A DNA stretch of 62,562 nucleotides, from assembly GCA_011319805.1 (NCBI GenBank), contig SJRY01000045.1:1-62562 (forward strand). Direction: 5' to 3'. Below are positions 23,739-34,809 of the stretch, one piece after another. The stretch's first letter is position 1, and every line of letters begins with the position of its first letter. The notes under the pieces were generated by a model. The model had not been told where the DNA came from and made no database searches. It saw nothing but the letters and a program-made list of their open reading frames with translations. Both the position numbers and the translations under genes were made by a program. The DNA comes from Macrocybe gigantea. Its lineage: Eukaryota; Basidiomycota; Agaricomycetes; Agaricales; Callistosporiaceae.

Positions 23739-24518
23739 TCATTTACCGGCACTATCACCACCGCCCTTATCACTTTCACCCTTACCGCTGGCACTGTCGC
23801 CGCTCTTATCCCCACTGTTATCGTTCCCTCCACCGCTACCATGAGGACCACCGCTACCTCCACCACTGCCAACCCCGCCCCTGCCAACCCCACCTTTACC
23901 GAACCCACCCCAGTCACATCCACCGGCAGATGTACAAACTGTACATGCTTGCATGGCATAACCAGTGCCGTCAAAACGCGGAATCCAAGAAGTTTCGTAG
24001 ATGGAGTTATCCATGGCCTTGAGATCATCAAGTCGTTTCTGTTCGACAACATGCGCCCTCCGCTGCACGTCATCCGTCGTCTCGCACCATATCTCACCAT
24101 CAGGTGGCATAGGCCCAGCCAGCGAAATGCCCAGCACCCGCCGAATAGCACCATCTCCTAATGCATCACGAAATGCCGCAAGGAGGCTAGGAGGAGGAGG
24201 GGGGGTGATTTCACTCTCTGAATCAACACGCTTGAATTCGAACGGCTCTCCGGCTGCTGTCCATCGTTCAGGGATAACGAGTGGATTTGGGGTGGTAGGG
24301 ATTCGTTCCGGAAGAGTGGTGTGGTCTGCTCCTGATACCATCCATTCTCCCGGGCTAAGATTGAAGTGGTGATGAACGAGGCAAACAGCATAGCGGTTCT
24401 TGTACTCGTCACGAGCAAATATAGGTGCTAGTTTGGCGAAGATGCCCTTTCGGTCGAGGAGCGTCGCATGTGCATCCATGACGGATGGAAGGTTATTATA
24501 AAAGTTACAATTGAACAT
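23739..24518 (-). CDS. Unknown protein with glycine-rich C-terminus
   Basis: A 259-codon uninterrupted frame from ATG 24518 (MFNCNFYNNLPSVMDAH). The N-terminal half looks globular and has features I associate with unannotated agaricomycete proteins (ATLLDRKGIFAKLAPIF, YAVCLVHHHFNLSPGEWMV). A proline run follows (ITPPPPPSLL), then AIRRVLGISLAGP and a pair of cysteines (CTVCTSAGGCDWGG), and finally about 60 residues of Gly/Ser/Asp/Lys low complexity. No domain with known function is recognised. The antisense ORFs over the repeat are shadows. It lies upstream of FunK1 B and may be unrelated to it. Confidence 0.65.
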   Translation of the reverse strand: MFNCNFYNNLPSVMDAHATLLDRKGIFAKLAPIFARDEYKNRYAVCLVHHHFNLSPGEWMVSGADHTTLPERIPTTPNPLVIPERWTAAGEPFEFKRVDSESEITPPPPPSLLAAFRDALGDGAIRRVLGISLAGPMPPDGEIWCETTDDVQRRAHVVEQKRLDDLKAMDNSIYETSWIPRFDGTGYAMQACTVCTSAGGCDWGGFGKGGVGRGGVGSGGGSGGPHGSGGGNDNSGDKSGDSASGKGESDKGGGDSAGK

Positions 24519-25439
24519 CCGCGAATTCGAGACGTGATGTGGACAAGGTTCAGGATGGTGAGACGCCCTCTATCCTCAATGACCGTATAAATACTTTTGC
24601 GTTCGGCGTTTATAGAACCATGTTCATTGTCAATCAGCACATGACAGTGTTGATATCGATGTCTGGGTGGTCGATTCAGTTTCCCTTCCCAGCGGCAAGT
24701 GGAGCGCTTATATTCTGCTGTCAGAGTGGGCGATAGCCACACGGCCGATCTCCAGAATTGATATGTGGATTTCACGCTGGTGTTCCACAGAACGACAGTA
24801 ATCTTGGCAGTCTTTTACCACGCAGGCACGAACTCCTATCATCGGGTGTTCCTACGCTGGCCACTGCCCTTCTTTGACACAATATCACCAACGTGATCTA
24901 GAAGATTCTCCAAAATAATGCTATCATCATCAAGACCAAAGCAGACAGGACAAAATTTTGCATTCAGAAAGCACATGAACGTACCAGAAAAGATACAACC
25001 ATTCATAGGTAATTAGCTGTATTCTGGTTTTTGTGGCTATCTTTCCACTCATCCATTAATGAGGCCTGGTCATTTCCGCCGTCATCATAGCTTCCATGGC
25101 TGAATCTGTCTTCGTATCTCCCCTTTTGGTGAGCGCCATACGTTGCATGGTGCCATTTCCTGCGACGAGCCGCTTGCAAACCAGAGATAACATCTTTCTG
25201 CTCACAGAAGAATCTCTAGTTTCTGCGAAGGACGTCCAGTAGGCAATCACATTGGCAGACAGAGCAGCCTCGCTCTGGAAAAGACAGGCGCTCATGCCAG
25301 ATAGGCTAATATGCGGCCACCTGGATGGGCGTACAGTGCTAAATGCCCTGAACATATTTCCAGCATTCCCGAACGTGTCTCATGACCTATTAGATTGCGG
25401 ACGATGATGGGAATAAGTCAGGATCCTTACTTTGTATGT
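24519..25439. other. No recognisable gene
   Basis: About 920 bp. A 99-codon minus-strand frame at 25056-25355 (MFRAFSTVRPSRWPHISL) lies just downstream of the MAR fragment on the minus strand but does not resemble the MAR C-terminus. I cannot assign it. Confidence 0.45.
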
Positions 25440-25700
25440 TGTGGAGTGCATTGCTCCTCACCTCCATATCATTCTCATTCGTCTTGTCATAGCTGAGCTT
25501 CGGTAGTGCGGAAGCGATCAACCAGATACCGGACGGCGCCAGGAACTTGATGACTGGTTGGCTTCATGTGAGACAATGCTTCGATGGCACTGTGCGATGG
25601 CATTTGTGGCGGACGTGATGATCATCTTGGCGGGCAGTGCGTATGTTAGCATGGCATCACAGATGATGACCCAGTCTGTAGGGCAGCGTATGTCGATGTA
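25440..25700 (-). pseudogene. Maleylacetate reductase remnant 3
   Basis: The DNA aligns by eye to the central exon of the full MAR gene at about 47,220-47,470. Shared blocks include TCCATATCAT, GAGCTTCGG, AGTGCGGA and GACGTGATGATCATC in the same order and spacing. It covers the part coding for the AIVHAVEALYSHERN to KTNEDDMEAR region but has accumulated changes and has no open frame across it. It is the most decayed of the three fragments. Confidence 0.75.
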
Positions 25701-26112
25701 CCGTTGTGCATCCGATTGATTGTAGTTTTGGCAAAAAGAGATAAAGGAGAAGAACGAAGAGAAGCATGAAGAACAAGTAAATCTATGTGCTAGCTTCCTT
25801 TCCTTCGGTCTCGCTCAGTGACTCCATCAGCACGAAGCCCAGATGTCATCTTTTCGAGGCAGCCCTCCAACGGGCCCAACCCTACTTCGCAAATCTCTGA
25901 TGTTGTAGATATGGTTATTGGCTGACGCGCCATCCTCGTTTCCGTTACAGACCTTATTTCATTTGCAGCTGATCTTGTGAATCACGACGCACATATGACT
26001 TGCAAACAAGCATCCGAGTCTGGCGATGTCAGCGTCTTTACTATGAATTCACGAAACCGCACGACTTCGCCAATCAATTGAAAAGACGAATACAGTGATG
26101 AACAATGATCTA
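25701..26112. other. Intergenic between MAR remnant 3 and FunK1 C
   Basis: No gene recognised. The near-identity of FunK1 genes C and D ends a few bases past their stop codons (around 26,100 and 38,036), so this flank is unique to C. Confidence 0.5.
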
Positions 26113-29100
26113 TTAATGTTTCTTCCGACTCAACCGAGAAGAGCGACGACTAGACCCAACCTCTCCCTTATCATTCTGGGCTTCAAGCTGCCCCTGGGTC
26201 TTGTCACGATCTCCCTTCCGCGACTTTTTCCCCGAATGGCTTGCACCCGTGTTACTACCAGCATCTTCGAGTTTCCTCTTGCTTCCTTTGCTCTGCGTGG
26301 AACTACCCTGGTTCTGAGCAGCAACAGCAGCATCTCGTTCGACCTGGTTCGCCTGCTTCAAATTCTTTTGAGTCACCTGCTCTTCGGTTGGGGGAGGCAC
26401 ATAAGTCTTGCTCTCGTCATTCGGAGGCCAGGTGGAATCCTTCAGAGCATTATCTAGCTCGGAAAGCAGTGCTTCCACAGTGACTGGAAGAGCACCATCT
26501 TCCCTCCGTGCCGGACTGTGCATCTTGAAGATGTCCCAGAGTTTAGCAATTAGGTCAGTCAAAGGCTGGTTGCCTGCAACTGTCAAATGATATCGCTCTG
26601 CTAACCACGTGGATTTCCTCGAGCGAAGATCATCGTCGTTCTCCTTCTCGAAAAGGTTGACACATGCATACTCTTTATCCTCATGTTCGTGATCGGTGTG
26701 ACGAAGGATTACCCACATCGCGACCCAGTAGATAGACTCCAAATCGTGGTGAACGTTGTGAGACTCTCTTCTTTGTGGCCTATTCAGGATATTTATGGCC
26801 ATAAAGGGACGTGTGCCCTAGTATAAGGAACAGATCGTGGTGAATATATGTGCAATGATTGATGATGCCAGCAATTACCGTCATATCCTTCAAATCCTTC
26901 TCGATTTGCAATTTGAAGGCTGGGACCTCACTGTCTACGCTCGACAAGATGGGCGTGCTGTAGTCTAGATCGTGTAGGAAGCCGCCTTCCATATCGGATT
27001 CATGGAGAAGGATATTGCCCACACTGATATCACGATGAATGACCCCGCATATGCGCAGAAATTCAATCGCTGAAATTCATTTGTTAGATGAACCAAGCCA
27101 AAACAAACTGATCAGAAAACTACTTGCCTCTGACGGCATTGCGCAAAGCAGTAAAAGCCTCTTTGCTATTCCGAAAAGACGTCAGGGGTCTCCCAATGTT
27201 CTTCATCAGAGATCGGACCCTGCTGCGATCGAATGATGCTGGTTCCGCTTCAGATTCTCGTTTCATGGTCCGGGCCGAGAGTGTCGTGAGTCCAAAGATT
27301 TCCGCATCATTGCAAGTCTTCATATTCCATGTCCCAATATTGTTTGCTAGTCCGCTCTTGTCAAATGCTCCAGGCTCCGAAAGGTCTAGTTGGAGAATCG
27401 AATTCTTCAGCTCTTCTCGGATGACCGGATGACGAGAAAGCCGCTTGATCCTCCGATAGAAATAGCCTTCATCCCAGCGGGTTTGTTGTTGCCAGGAATC
27501 CTTGAGAGTACAAATTCGATCGTCCTCCGGGCAATCACCAAGAATCAAAACTTTGAAGACATGAGTAGCCCTCCCTACGACGCCAGTCGAGAAATATAAG
27601 GCTTCGAATGCAAAGCACTTAATGTCCTTCTGAAGTCCTGGTTCTTCATCTGTGAATACGTGAGTACCATATTCTTCGTACACGTTTTAGTAGACATACC
27701 TGAAGAGGCACTTTCAGGGCCAACCATCACGACTAAGTGGTCATCAGTCATCAAGCCACTCGTCAAAGTGTTGATTTAGCGTACCGTCTGAATCTTCAAG
27801 AATGTCCACCAGTTTGCCTAAGAAAACACGAGCTAAGCTAGAATGCAGGCACATGCATACACAATAATATATGGTACCTCTTTCTTCATCCGCGTCGTCA
27901 ATATCGATGCGCGCGTCAATAAGACGACCCATCCTTTGAATGTCCGCCTTTCGTTTGGCTATGTCTGCTTGCATTTTCATCAGTCGCGTAAAAAGCTCGT
28001 CGAATTCTGCAGGGGAAGGCTTGATCATCGTAGGATCACCACCTACGATACTATGAGTCTGTGGAATGCGGCTAGCATAAGGAAGGGGATGCGCCAGTCG
28101 CCAAAGGAATTGCTGAACGAGCGCTGGTGATGCGACGTAGTTGAATGACGGGGATCCAATAATACCGGAGTGGTCGAAACGGAAAAATCGCATGTTGGTC
28201 CCGTACACACCAACCACAAAGACGAAGCAGCTGAGGTGCGCCATCATGAGATTACGTGCTCCCTTGTAGAGCTGGACACGGGTAGGCACATCGGAGTTGG
28301 GCAATTTGCACAAACCATCCGCGTCGATAGAGTCCTGTTCCGCGTTCAATTTCAGCTCCCATACAAGGGCAGCATCCTTCCAGGTCCAGTGCTTCTTCCG
28401 TGATACGGCAGGAATGCCAGGGAATGTCGACGTGATGTCGGGCTTCGTTTCATGGTGATCGTGGTGGAGAGGGGGGAAGGGTATGCTGGACGTGTCATAG
28501 GATGCCATCTTCTTGTCATCTGGAAAATCTTCGCTGACACACTCCAGCCCTTTCAGCTATGGATGAAAAATGCACGCTATCGTCAGGAGATTCATCCCCA
28601 AAGATCAAGTGCCACACTTACGAAGGTTCCATACATGTCGACCTCTTTTTCTCCATCAACGACTCCATTAAACGCGCCCGTGATGTCAACATGCGACGGA
28701 ATATCCACGTCCTGCGAAGGCATGTATTTTTGGAAAAATTCGTCAAGGGTAGCACAGGTCTTATAGTTGCTGATGAACTCGTTATTGATCGCATTCCTAA
28801 CCCGAGGAGAGTCCGCCTTTTCAGGTGCGCTCGAACTGTGCTGCTCTCGCGCTGAAAGCTTGTTGGATGATGGGGTGCTTTGTGCCGTCGACGGAGGTTG
28901 GTTTCGCTGAGGCGTTCGAGGTCCCGCACTGCGCAACGATGCAGAGTTAATGTACGCTTGTTTCGCTAGTTCAGAAGCCATCTCGTCTTGTGGCGATGGA
29001 TCTTGTGGCAGAGGCACCGGGTCTCTCTCAATCTTTTGGCGTTTTCGGGGACGATCAGAGGCTTCAGTGGCTGTAGCCTTTCGCCTGAGGTTATATCGGG

Positions 29101-29119
29101 TGAGTATTTTCGTGGCCAT
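26113..29119 (-). CDS. FunK1 fungal-type protein kinase C
   Basis: The best-preserved of the five kinases: every main exon is open, with no shift or stop found. ATG 29119 (MATKILTRYNLRRK), basic DRPRKRQKIERD, then LDEFFQKYMPSQDVDIP. Exon 2 has WTWKDAALVWELK and FRFDHSGIIGSPSF. Exon 3 has FKVLILGD, ICTLKDSWQQQ and DEGYFYRRI. Exon 4 has HRDISVGNILL and HDLDYSTPIL. Exon 5 has GTRPFMA and HHDLESIYWVAMWVIL. The tail is strongly basic (KRKLED, KKSRKGDRDK, SSRLSRKKH), suggesting nuclear location. It is about 97% identical to gene D over exon 2 at the protein level, including intron positions. It serves as the reference for judging damage in D and E. The substrate is unknown. Confidence 0.93.
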
Positions 29120-29227
29120 CGTGTCTTTATAGTTCCCCAAAGCTGGAATGCTGGTATCGTTGGATGTTGTGGACGAACAATGGAAGAACAGTTGATAGTC
29201 CGCCGTGTGGGTCCAGCTTTGCGCGAT

Positions 29228-29233
29228 CACGTG
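29228..29233 (-). promoter_or_regulatory. CACGTG box of FunK1 gene C
   Basis: CACGTG 109-114 bp upstream of the ATG, inside the block TTGCGCGATCACGTG that is conserved with genes A, D and E. Confidence 0.7.
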
Positions 29234-29813
29234 CTCATTTCTACGACGCGATGCGACGCAACTGCCCTCATACCGTAGCTTTTCTGACTCGCATAGCTCT
29301 GGATCTCCGCGGAGAAACATGTTCCTTTTTCTCACATATTAGAGAAGCGCCGAGAGAGACGTGCGAGAAAGGAACGAATATATGTGGCCCATCACGCTCT
29401 CTTCCACTTTGTCATTGAACAATGCTTCCACGCTCCCCGTTCGAGGGTGCTATCATGCCGGTCGGCGTTCTGGTTCATTAGGCACAACACTTGACATGTG
29501 GGCGACAAAAACATCAGTCTTCACGGCATTCTTCAGGCGCCATTCCTTAGACTCAGTCACCGTGCCGCCATTTAGTCAGTGGCACAGGATGGTGCCGGAC
29601 GATTCCAGTCAGCCTCCTGAACAATTCCTCTGCATTGCAGCGGTTTATCCGGTCGAGGCACAGCAGGGAACTATCATTCACGACTGAAGCGAGTTGACCC
29701 CGAGGCGACGTACAGTTCAATTGACTAGACGGGTACATTTATTGAAGCTTCGTCGTCAAATTTGAAACTAGACGGATGAACAGGAAAAACGCAGCAGCGC
29801 AGCTACGCTAGGC
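29234..29813. repeat. Upstream flank duplicated at 46,150-46,750
   Basis: Nearly colinear with 46,150-46,750 between FunK1 E and MAR. Shared blocks include CTCCGCGGAGAAACATG, GAATATATGTGGCCCATC and CAGTCAGCCTCCTG. A more diverged counterpart lies at about 41,900-42,330. No gene is recognised inside it. It shows that promoter, spacer and MAR were copied as one unit. Confidence 0.75.
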
Positions 29814-30255
29814 TCATTCTGGCCTATTCTCCGTCCAAGCATTCCTCAACAGCACCAAAAGCCTCTCCTTCTCCAAGGGCGCGGGATTCGGGTACGGGCT
29901 CTTGACGGTCAGGTCTGCAGCCCGATCGAGATCCTCTCCCTTCATACCAAGCTCCTTTAATGAGCACGGTGCCCCAAGAGACTTGGCAAGGTCATAGATG
30001 CCCTGCGCTGCCGTGGTGGCGTTAGTGCCAAAGGACTCCAGTCTGAGTGATAATGCCACTTTGGCGACGGGGTCCTGCGCATAGGGAGCGTTGTATGCCA
30101 GTGCGTATGGAAGGACGACGGTGTGCGTCTCCGCATGTGGGAGATTGAACGTTCCGCCTGTTAAAAAAGAATACGAAGTCAGAATTAAAAGCGGACTAGA
30201 TCACCTGGAACAAACGTAGAGTATGGCAGAGCCTACGATGGAGCCCATCCCTACA
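29814..30255 (-). pseudogene. Maleylacetate reductase remnant 1 (C-terminal part)
   Basis: Corresponds to the last exon of the full MAR gene. An open stretch of about 115 codons reads from GTFNLPHAETHTVVLPYA to the stop at 29814 (...LLVLLRNAWTENRPE). The homology continues through the preceding intron to about 30,250 and then stops abruptly. The N-terminal NAD-binding half (GGGST motif) is missing, so this copy cannot be an active reductase. Its 3' end is useful: it keeps the correct frame at the place where the complete MAR copy has lost a base. Confidence 0.85.
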
Positions 30256-30259
30256 GTAT

Positions 30260-30301
30260 GCCACTTGGGAAGATAGACGTTACAGGCGAACAGTGGAACG
30301 C
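30260..30301 (+). repeat. 42 bp element shared with 23098-23139 (copy 2)
   Basis: Same sequence as the FunK1 B upstream element with one mismatch. It starts only about 5-10 bp after MAR homology ends, so it marks a rearrangement junction. Confidence 0.85.
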
Positions 30302-31767
30302 ATCGCTCAAGGTGTTGGACTTTCAAATCTTCATTGAAGACCCCTTTACTCACTACTTATTCAAAATTCCATGTCTGCGTCCCTATCCACACCTCCTTCA
30401 TTCCTATGCAGAGAAATCGGATCTGCACCGAGATTCTCACATGCCAAGAAAACGATAAAAGTAGTTCGAGCAAATTGTCGAGGACGCAATGTCCATGCTG
30501 CACATCAAGGATTGTAGCACGCGGATTGTTAATACCTAGTCGCATCTTATTGCACTCATTTTATTATCAAGAGCCGCCTTTTGCCACAAAGTCCTGTGCT
30601 CACTGTCCTTCCGGTACCAGAACAGCCATCGTTCCTCCCGTTACAAGAGCTACTGCATTCTTCTCACCCTGCCCGACGCGTGTATGGCCCTCAAATATGG
30701 AGTCCATGGAACCGGCGGCTCCTCGGTGGCATCCTTGGACTCGTCGACCCGGACCAGCCGCAACAATCCTCTTCTTGCAGGAGTGCTGAGACTTGCCTAA
30801 CTCACGTAAACGCGCACCGTAAATGCTGTCATTTGTGTCGAAGCCGTCGAAGATGCGAGGAGTGTTGGACGTAGGCAGGGACCGAAGGGGCGCGTGAACA
30901 CGGAAATCTAAGTATATAGCCTCAGTGTGTCTGGTAGGACCACTGAGTATGTGATGTAAGTACCTAAGTATATACTACGGGGTACTTCAGTAAGGAGTAA
31001 AGAAAAAGTAAATATAAGGGACTCACGCCTCAGTGTGTCTGGTAGGACCACTGAGGCGGGCGACCGGAAGCGAGCGAAAATTTCTAGCTCGCTTACGTAA
31101 CTCGTTGAGGCGGGAGCTCGACTCGACCTCCAACAAGGAGGATGAGATGATGTCAATGATGTACCTCGCCTCCTGCAGATGCAGGACTCTTTGAAAGTAC
31201 TCTCCTCGCAACGGCGTCCTGCTGATTATCGAATCCTCAGTATCCAAGTTTTTTCTTCTCTTTGAGCGGTGTTGGCACGACATTTAATCGGTTACGTGTT
31301 AACTCTCTGAGGCCATGAAGTCAGATATTCCGACGACTGTTAGCGGCCTTTGATGGGCACAATCTGGATACTCAAAGCCAAGTTCTCTCTACGTTCTATC
31401 CCGAGCGAAAGGACTCGTTTCTTGTATAAATTGGCATAAAATGACACTTGCCTAGTGACGTTTTGCCTTATTTGAAGGCCACAAGAAGGCTTTGCAAGCG
31501 AGTCCAAACAAACCAAATTTTGCCACACGACGGACACAACAGACCCGTCGTCGTCAATCGTCAAGAAAACCGCAAGCCGTCAATGTGAGTGTGCTGCTCT
31601 GCTGTTGTACTGTTGTCGGTGTGGCTAGTTATCATGGCCCTTTTGTGATTGAATCGCGAAATCGGACGGATGACGATGGATCCGTGGATGGGACATCGGA
31701 TGACATGGGATAGGTCTCGCGCTGAAGGGACGGTCTTTGCTGATATCTTCGCCATTCTGTGTGCAGC
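30302..31767. other. Gene-poor region with a short minus-strand ORF
   Basis: No protein family recognised. A minus-strand frame at 31283-31023 (MSCQHRSKRRKNLDTED, 86 codons) has ordinary amino-acid use (YFQRVLHLQEARYIIDI, SSRLNELRKRARNF) and could be a small gene, but it ends inside the repeated hairpin. The eL20 promoter should lie in the last few hundred bases. Confidence 0.4.
30920..31056. repeat. Two direct copies of a 28 bp near-palindrome
   Basis: CCTCAGTGTGTCTGGTAGGA followed by CCACTGAG occurs at 30920-30947 and again, offset by 108 bp, at 31028-31056. Each copy can pair with itself (arms CTCAGTG / CACTGAG). An AT-rich stretch with CTAAGTATATA repeats lies just before and between them. 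It may be a remnant of a small mobile element or an RNA 3'-end structure. Neither is proven. Confidence 0.6.
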
Positions 31768-32559
31768 ATGGGCCTTCAAGAATACCAGGTCGTTGGACGC
31801 CACCTCCCGACTGAGGCCGATCCCAACCCTAAACTCTACCGCATGCGCATTTTTGCCCCCAATGAGGTCGTCGCCAAGTCCCGTTTCTGGTATTTCCTCA
31901 GGTGCGTTTTGTATCGCGGCTGCTTGTTCTTTCAGTTCCCTGAGTACCTATTCCTCTCTATCCAGGAAACTCAAAAAAGTCAAGAAGGCCAATGGAGAGA
32001 TCATAGGCGTCAACGTTGTGTGTACCATTGATATATCCCTTGCAGCCCTCAAGAGCAGGCGGAATGGGATCGCTGACCAGAGCCCCGTTTTCTCTCTGTC
32101 TTTTGCCGTTGTGCATTTTGTTTTGATTTCTAGATTCACGAAAAGAAGCCGTTGAAGATCAAAACTTTGGCATCTGGCTCCGATACGATTCCCGCTCCGG
32201 CACACACAACATGTACAAGGAGTTCCGTGAACTCAGCCGTGCTGATGCCGTCAAGAGCCTTTACCAAGACATGGCCGCCCGCCATCGTGCACGATTCCGC
32301 TCCATCCATGTACGCTGTTCGACATCTGTTGAACGTGTCCCACATCTCTGAATCTTGCTCCACGTCTCTCCTTTTTTTTTTTTGAAAAAAAATTTTCTGA
32401 AACAATCAGATCATCCGTGTGGTCGAGATCGAAAAGAGCGAAGACGTTCGCAGGCCGTACATCAAACAGTTGATGGTTCCCAATCTCAAGTTCCCCTTGC
32501 CTCACCGCGTCACCAAGATCCGCTCCACGTTTGTGGCTCACCGCCCGACAACCTTTTAG
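31768..32559 (+). CDS. RPL20: 60S ribosomal protein eL20 (L18a/L20)
   Basis: ATG 31768. The exons read [39 protein letters not shown], then [17 protein letters not shown], then [10 protein letters not shown]...[17 protein letters not shown] and [16 protein letters not shown], then [13 protein letters not shown] and [14 protein letters not shown], ending at TAG 32557-32559. Length (about 175 residues) and order match the family throughout. It is a universal component of the large ribosomal subunit. One A is missing in the A-run at 32161-32164, which breaks the frame between LKIK and [10 protein letters not shown] dead copy of an essential single-function ribosomal gene is unlikely, so this is best read as a consensus error. 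Confidence 0.96.
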
Positions 32560-32801
32560 GTGGTGCGCTATGTAAACGGAGGTAGATATGCCGGTTAGGA
32601 TATGTTATGTGGCCTGTCTATGAATATGACCTACATCAAATCCTACATCAGTTTGAGAGCGCCTGACATATGATCACCTGATACCAACAGGTTCTTTGAA
32701 CTGCTTTTTCGATGTCCCCGTAAACGCCACATCAATCGGAGCTTCCTCCTAGTCCCATATCAGTCCCAGCCAGGTTTCTGCATGGGCGGTCTTCATCTGC
32801 T

Positions 32802-34478
32802 ATGGAGCTGCCCTTTGAGATCTGGCTCTGCATCGCTGATTTTCTTCCAAAGGACTGCCTGCAAGGCCTCTACTCCGTCAACCGCGCCCTTTTTGCTATC
32901 GCGATGAAAGTGCGCTATGGCGATATCGTGTTCCTCGGCCAGGAGAGTATGCTCAGGAACATCGAAAAATTACAGTATGTTCCTGTGCAACGGCTATAGC
33001 TAGACCTCTTCTAACTTCTTTTCCTCCCATTTCTCTTTGATCGAATGAACAAAATCACCGCAAACGGTTGGCTGTCTTTGGTTCCGACAGTGACTCTCCC
33101 CAGACACGACATGTCATGAAATTGACGGTATGCTCGAACGGCATGGCGAACCTATACAGACCACCCACGCTTCGCAAGAGCGGTCTGTTCCGCAGATGGG
33201 CGCGCGCGCTGTTTTCCAGGCGGGATAATTCCAGAGAGGAATGTAGACTCAAGACCGTCCAAGCTGCTGAAAGCATGGCGCGCATCGTCTCGTGCATGCC
33301 GAACGTCGAGGCGCTCGTCCTGCAGTCGTATTATTCCTCCCCGGGAGAGCTGAAGCTCTTCTTCCCGATCGTCCGCGCCGGCTGGACGGCCTTTGGTGCA
33401 GGTCTGCGCCACCTGACGCTGGACATGTCCGCGGAGTGCTACCACGCCACCTCGCCTGACTGCACTTGGAGCCTCGATCCATCCGCCAGCCGAGCCCGCA
33501 GCACACAGACCCCGCCGTGCTCGAGCCGACGATGATCTTCCCGCGGCTCGAGTCGCTCGACATCCGGTTCAGCTCTGCGTCGTCGGACGTCATGCGCACC
33601 GTGCTCGCGCCGTTCGTGAACAATCACCGTGGACGCTCGAGTCGTTCGCGCTCTCGTACGATTACTGCGGCCCGGCGGACACGACCGACTTTCTGCTGCT
33701 GCTCGCACGGATGCCGCGACTGCGAACGCTGCGCATCCACCACTGGTTCACGAACCTGTGGATGCTCAACACGCGCGGGCTCGAGAACGTTCTCGCGATG
33801 CATGCGGATCAGATCCGGGAGTTCGACCTCGAGTTCCGCAGCCTCGATTGGTCCATTTTGACGCAGATTTCCGCCGACGTCTGGTTTGCGCAGGGATTCC
33901 TTAACATCGCGCTGCCTAGGCTCGACAGTCTCAGGCTCAACGTGCAGTACTTGACGTCGACCTTGGCATGACGCTGGAATATCTGAGCCAGTTTTCATCA
34001 TCGCTGTGCTCCCTTGCTATGGAACGGAAGGCGTTCTCGTTTGCGGAGCTCAGCAAAGTGATGGACGCGCTCGCAGAGTTTGACCAACTCCAGAAGTTGG
34101 AATGCACTGTTGATGCGCTCACACCGGCACTTCTCGATCTGTTGGCGGCAAAGCTGCCAAATCTTCGCACTCTGACGCTCTCATCCCGGGTTCTCAAGCC
34201 AGATGTGGGCGATGAGGCGAACGATTTCACCTGGAACTTGCTTCCGGAGGTGAGTGCTGGGGCAATGCTCTGAGGCTTCAAGCACTGATGGATTTATGAC
34301 TCCCCAGTTATTTTGCTTTTCGATGCGACAAAGAAACTATTCCAAGTGGAAGTTGCGCCATTTCAAGGTGGATGTATTGGATTACGGTTGGCAGTCGGAC
34401 ATTGCGATGTGCGACAAAGCCTTCAGAAAGGCAATGCCTGGACTCGATACCATGAATTTGACGACCTGGCTGGACTAA
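32802..34478 (+). CDS. F-box-like protein 2
   Basis: ATG 32802. The first exon is a compact F-box-like motif (MELPFEIWLCIADFLPKD, GLYSVNRALF) close to the N-terminus. An intron follows near 32,978, then a long region of LRR-like segments: MPNVEALVLQSYYS, LRHLTLDMS, PRLESLDIRFSSAS, TLESFALSYDY, MPRLRTLRIHHW, LPRLDSLRLNVQ, QKLECTVDALT and LPNLRTLTLSSR. The tail gives KWKLRHFKVDV and ends at 34478. The frame moves back by one base three times (33,450-33,510, near 33,631, near 33,950), always consistent with a missing base and with a sensible repeat on both sides. A substrate-receptor role in an SCF ubiquitin ligase is inferred only from family type. It is unlike the F-box gene at 7.7-10 kb in layout. 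Confidence 0.72.
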
Positions 34479-34809
34479 ACCCCCAGGCGTGCTTGATAGA
34501 CAATCCCATTGTATGATTTTTTTTTGGTAGCTTCTGGTTGTCGGTCTTGGAATGCAAAGAATGTAAAATACCGGTATCATGTACTAATGAAATTAGACCT
34601 CACATCGTGAGATAGGCCATGTCTAACTAACGGTGCTAAACAATATCCAACGAGCGAATTGATAGCATTCCGATGTAATTTCCTTCCACGACGATGAACG
34701 CCGGGACTCTACCGGTCTATGATGAGGCCTTTTCTCTAAGACCAATTCACGATTCGAAACTGCGTTTAATCTGTGAATTAGAAAGTGCGAATTCCTCGCC
34801 TGCGAGGTC
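34479..34809. other. Intergenic between convergent genes
   Basis: 331 bp between the ends of the F-box gene and the OXLD1-like gene. A T-run at about 34,518-34,525 is the only notable feature. Confidence 0.5.

Noticed and set aside
23733..24161. Thr/Pro/Ala-rich plus-strand ORF
   Set aside because: It is antisense to the glycine-rich tail of the minus-strand protein. The minus strand has a globular N-terminal half in the same frame.
29814..30059. MAR remnant 1 as a small functional gene
   Set aside because: Its frame is open but it is only the C-terminal exon of the enzyme, lacks the nucleotide-binding half and has no upstream exon before the junction at about 30,255.
33152..34001. Arg-rich minus-strand ORFs opposite the F-box protein 2
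   Set aside because: They are shadows of a GC-rich coding region. The plus strand has coherent leucine-rich segments.
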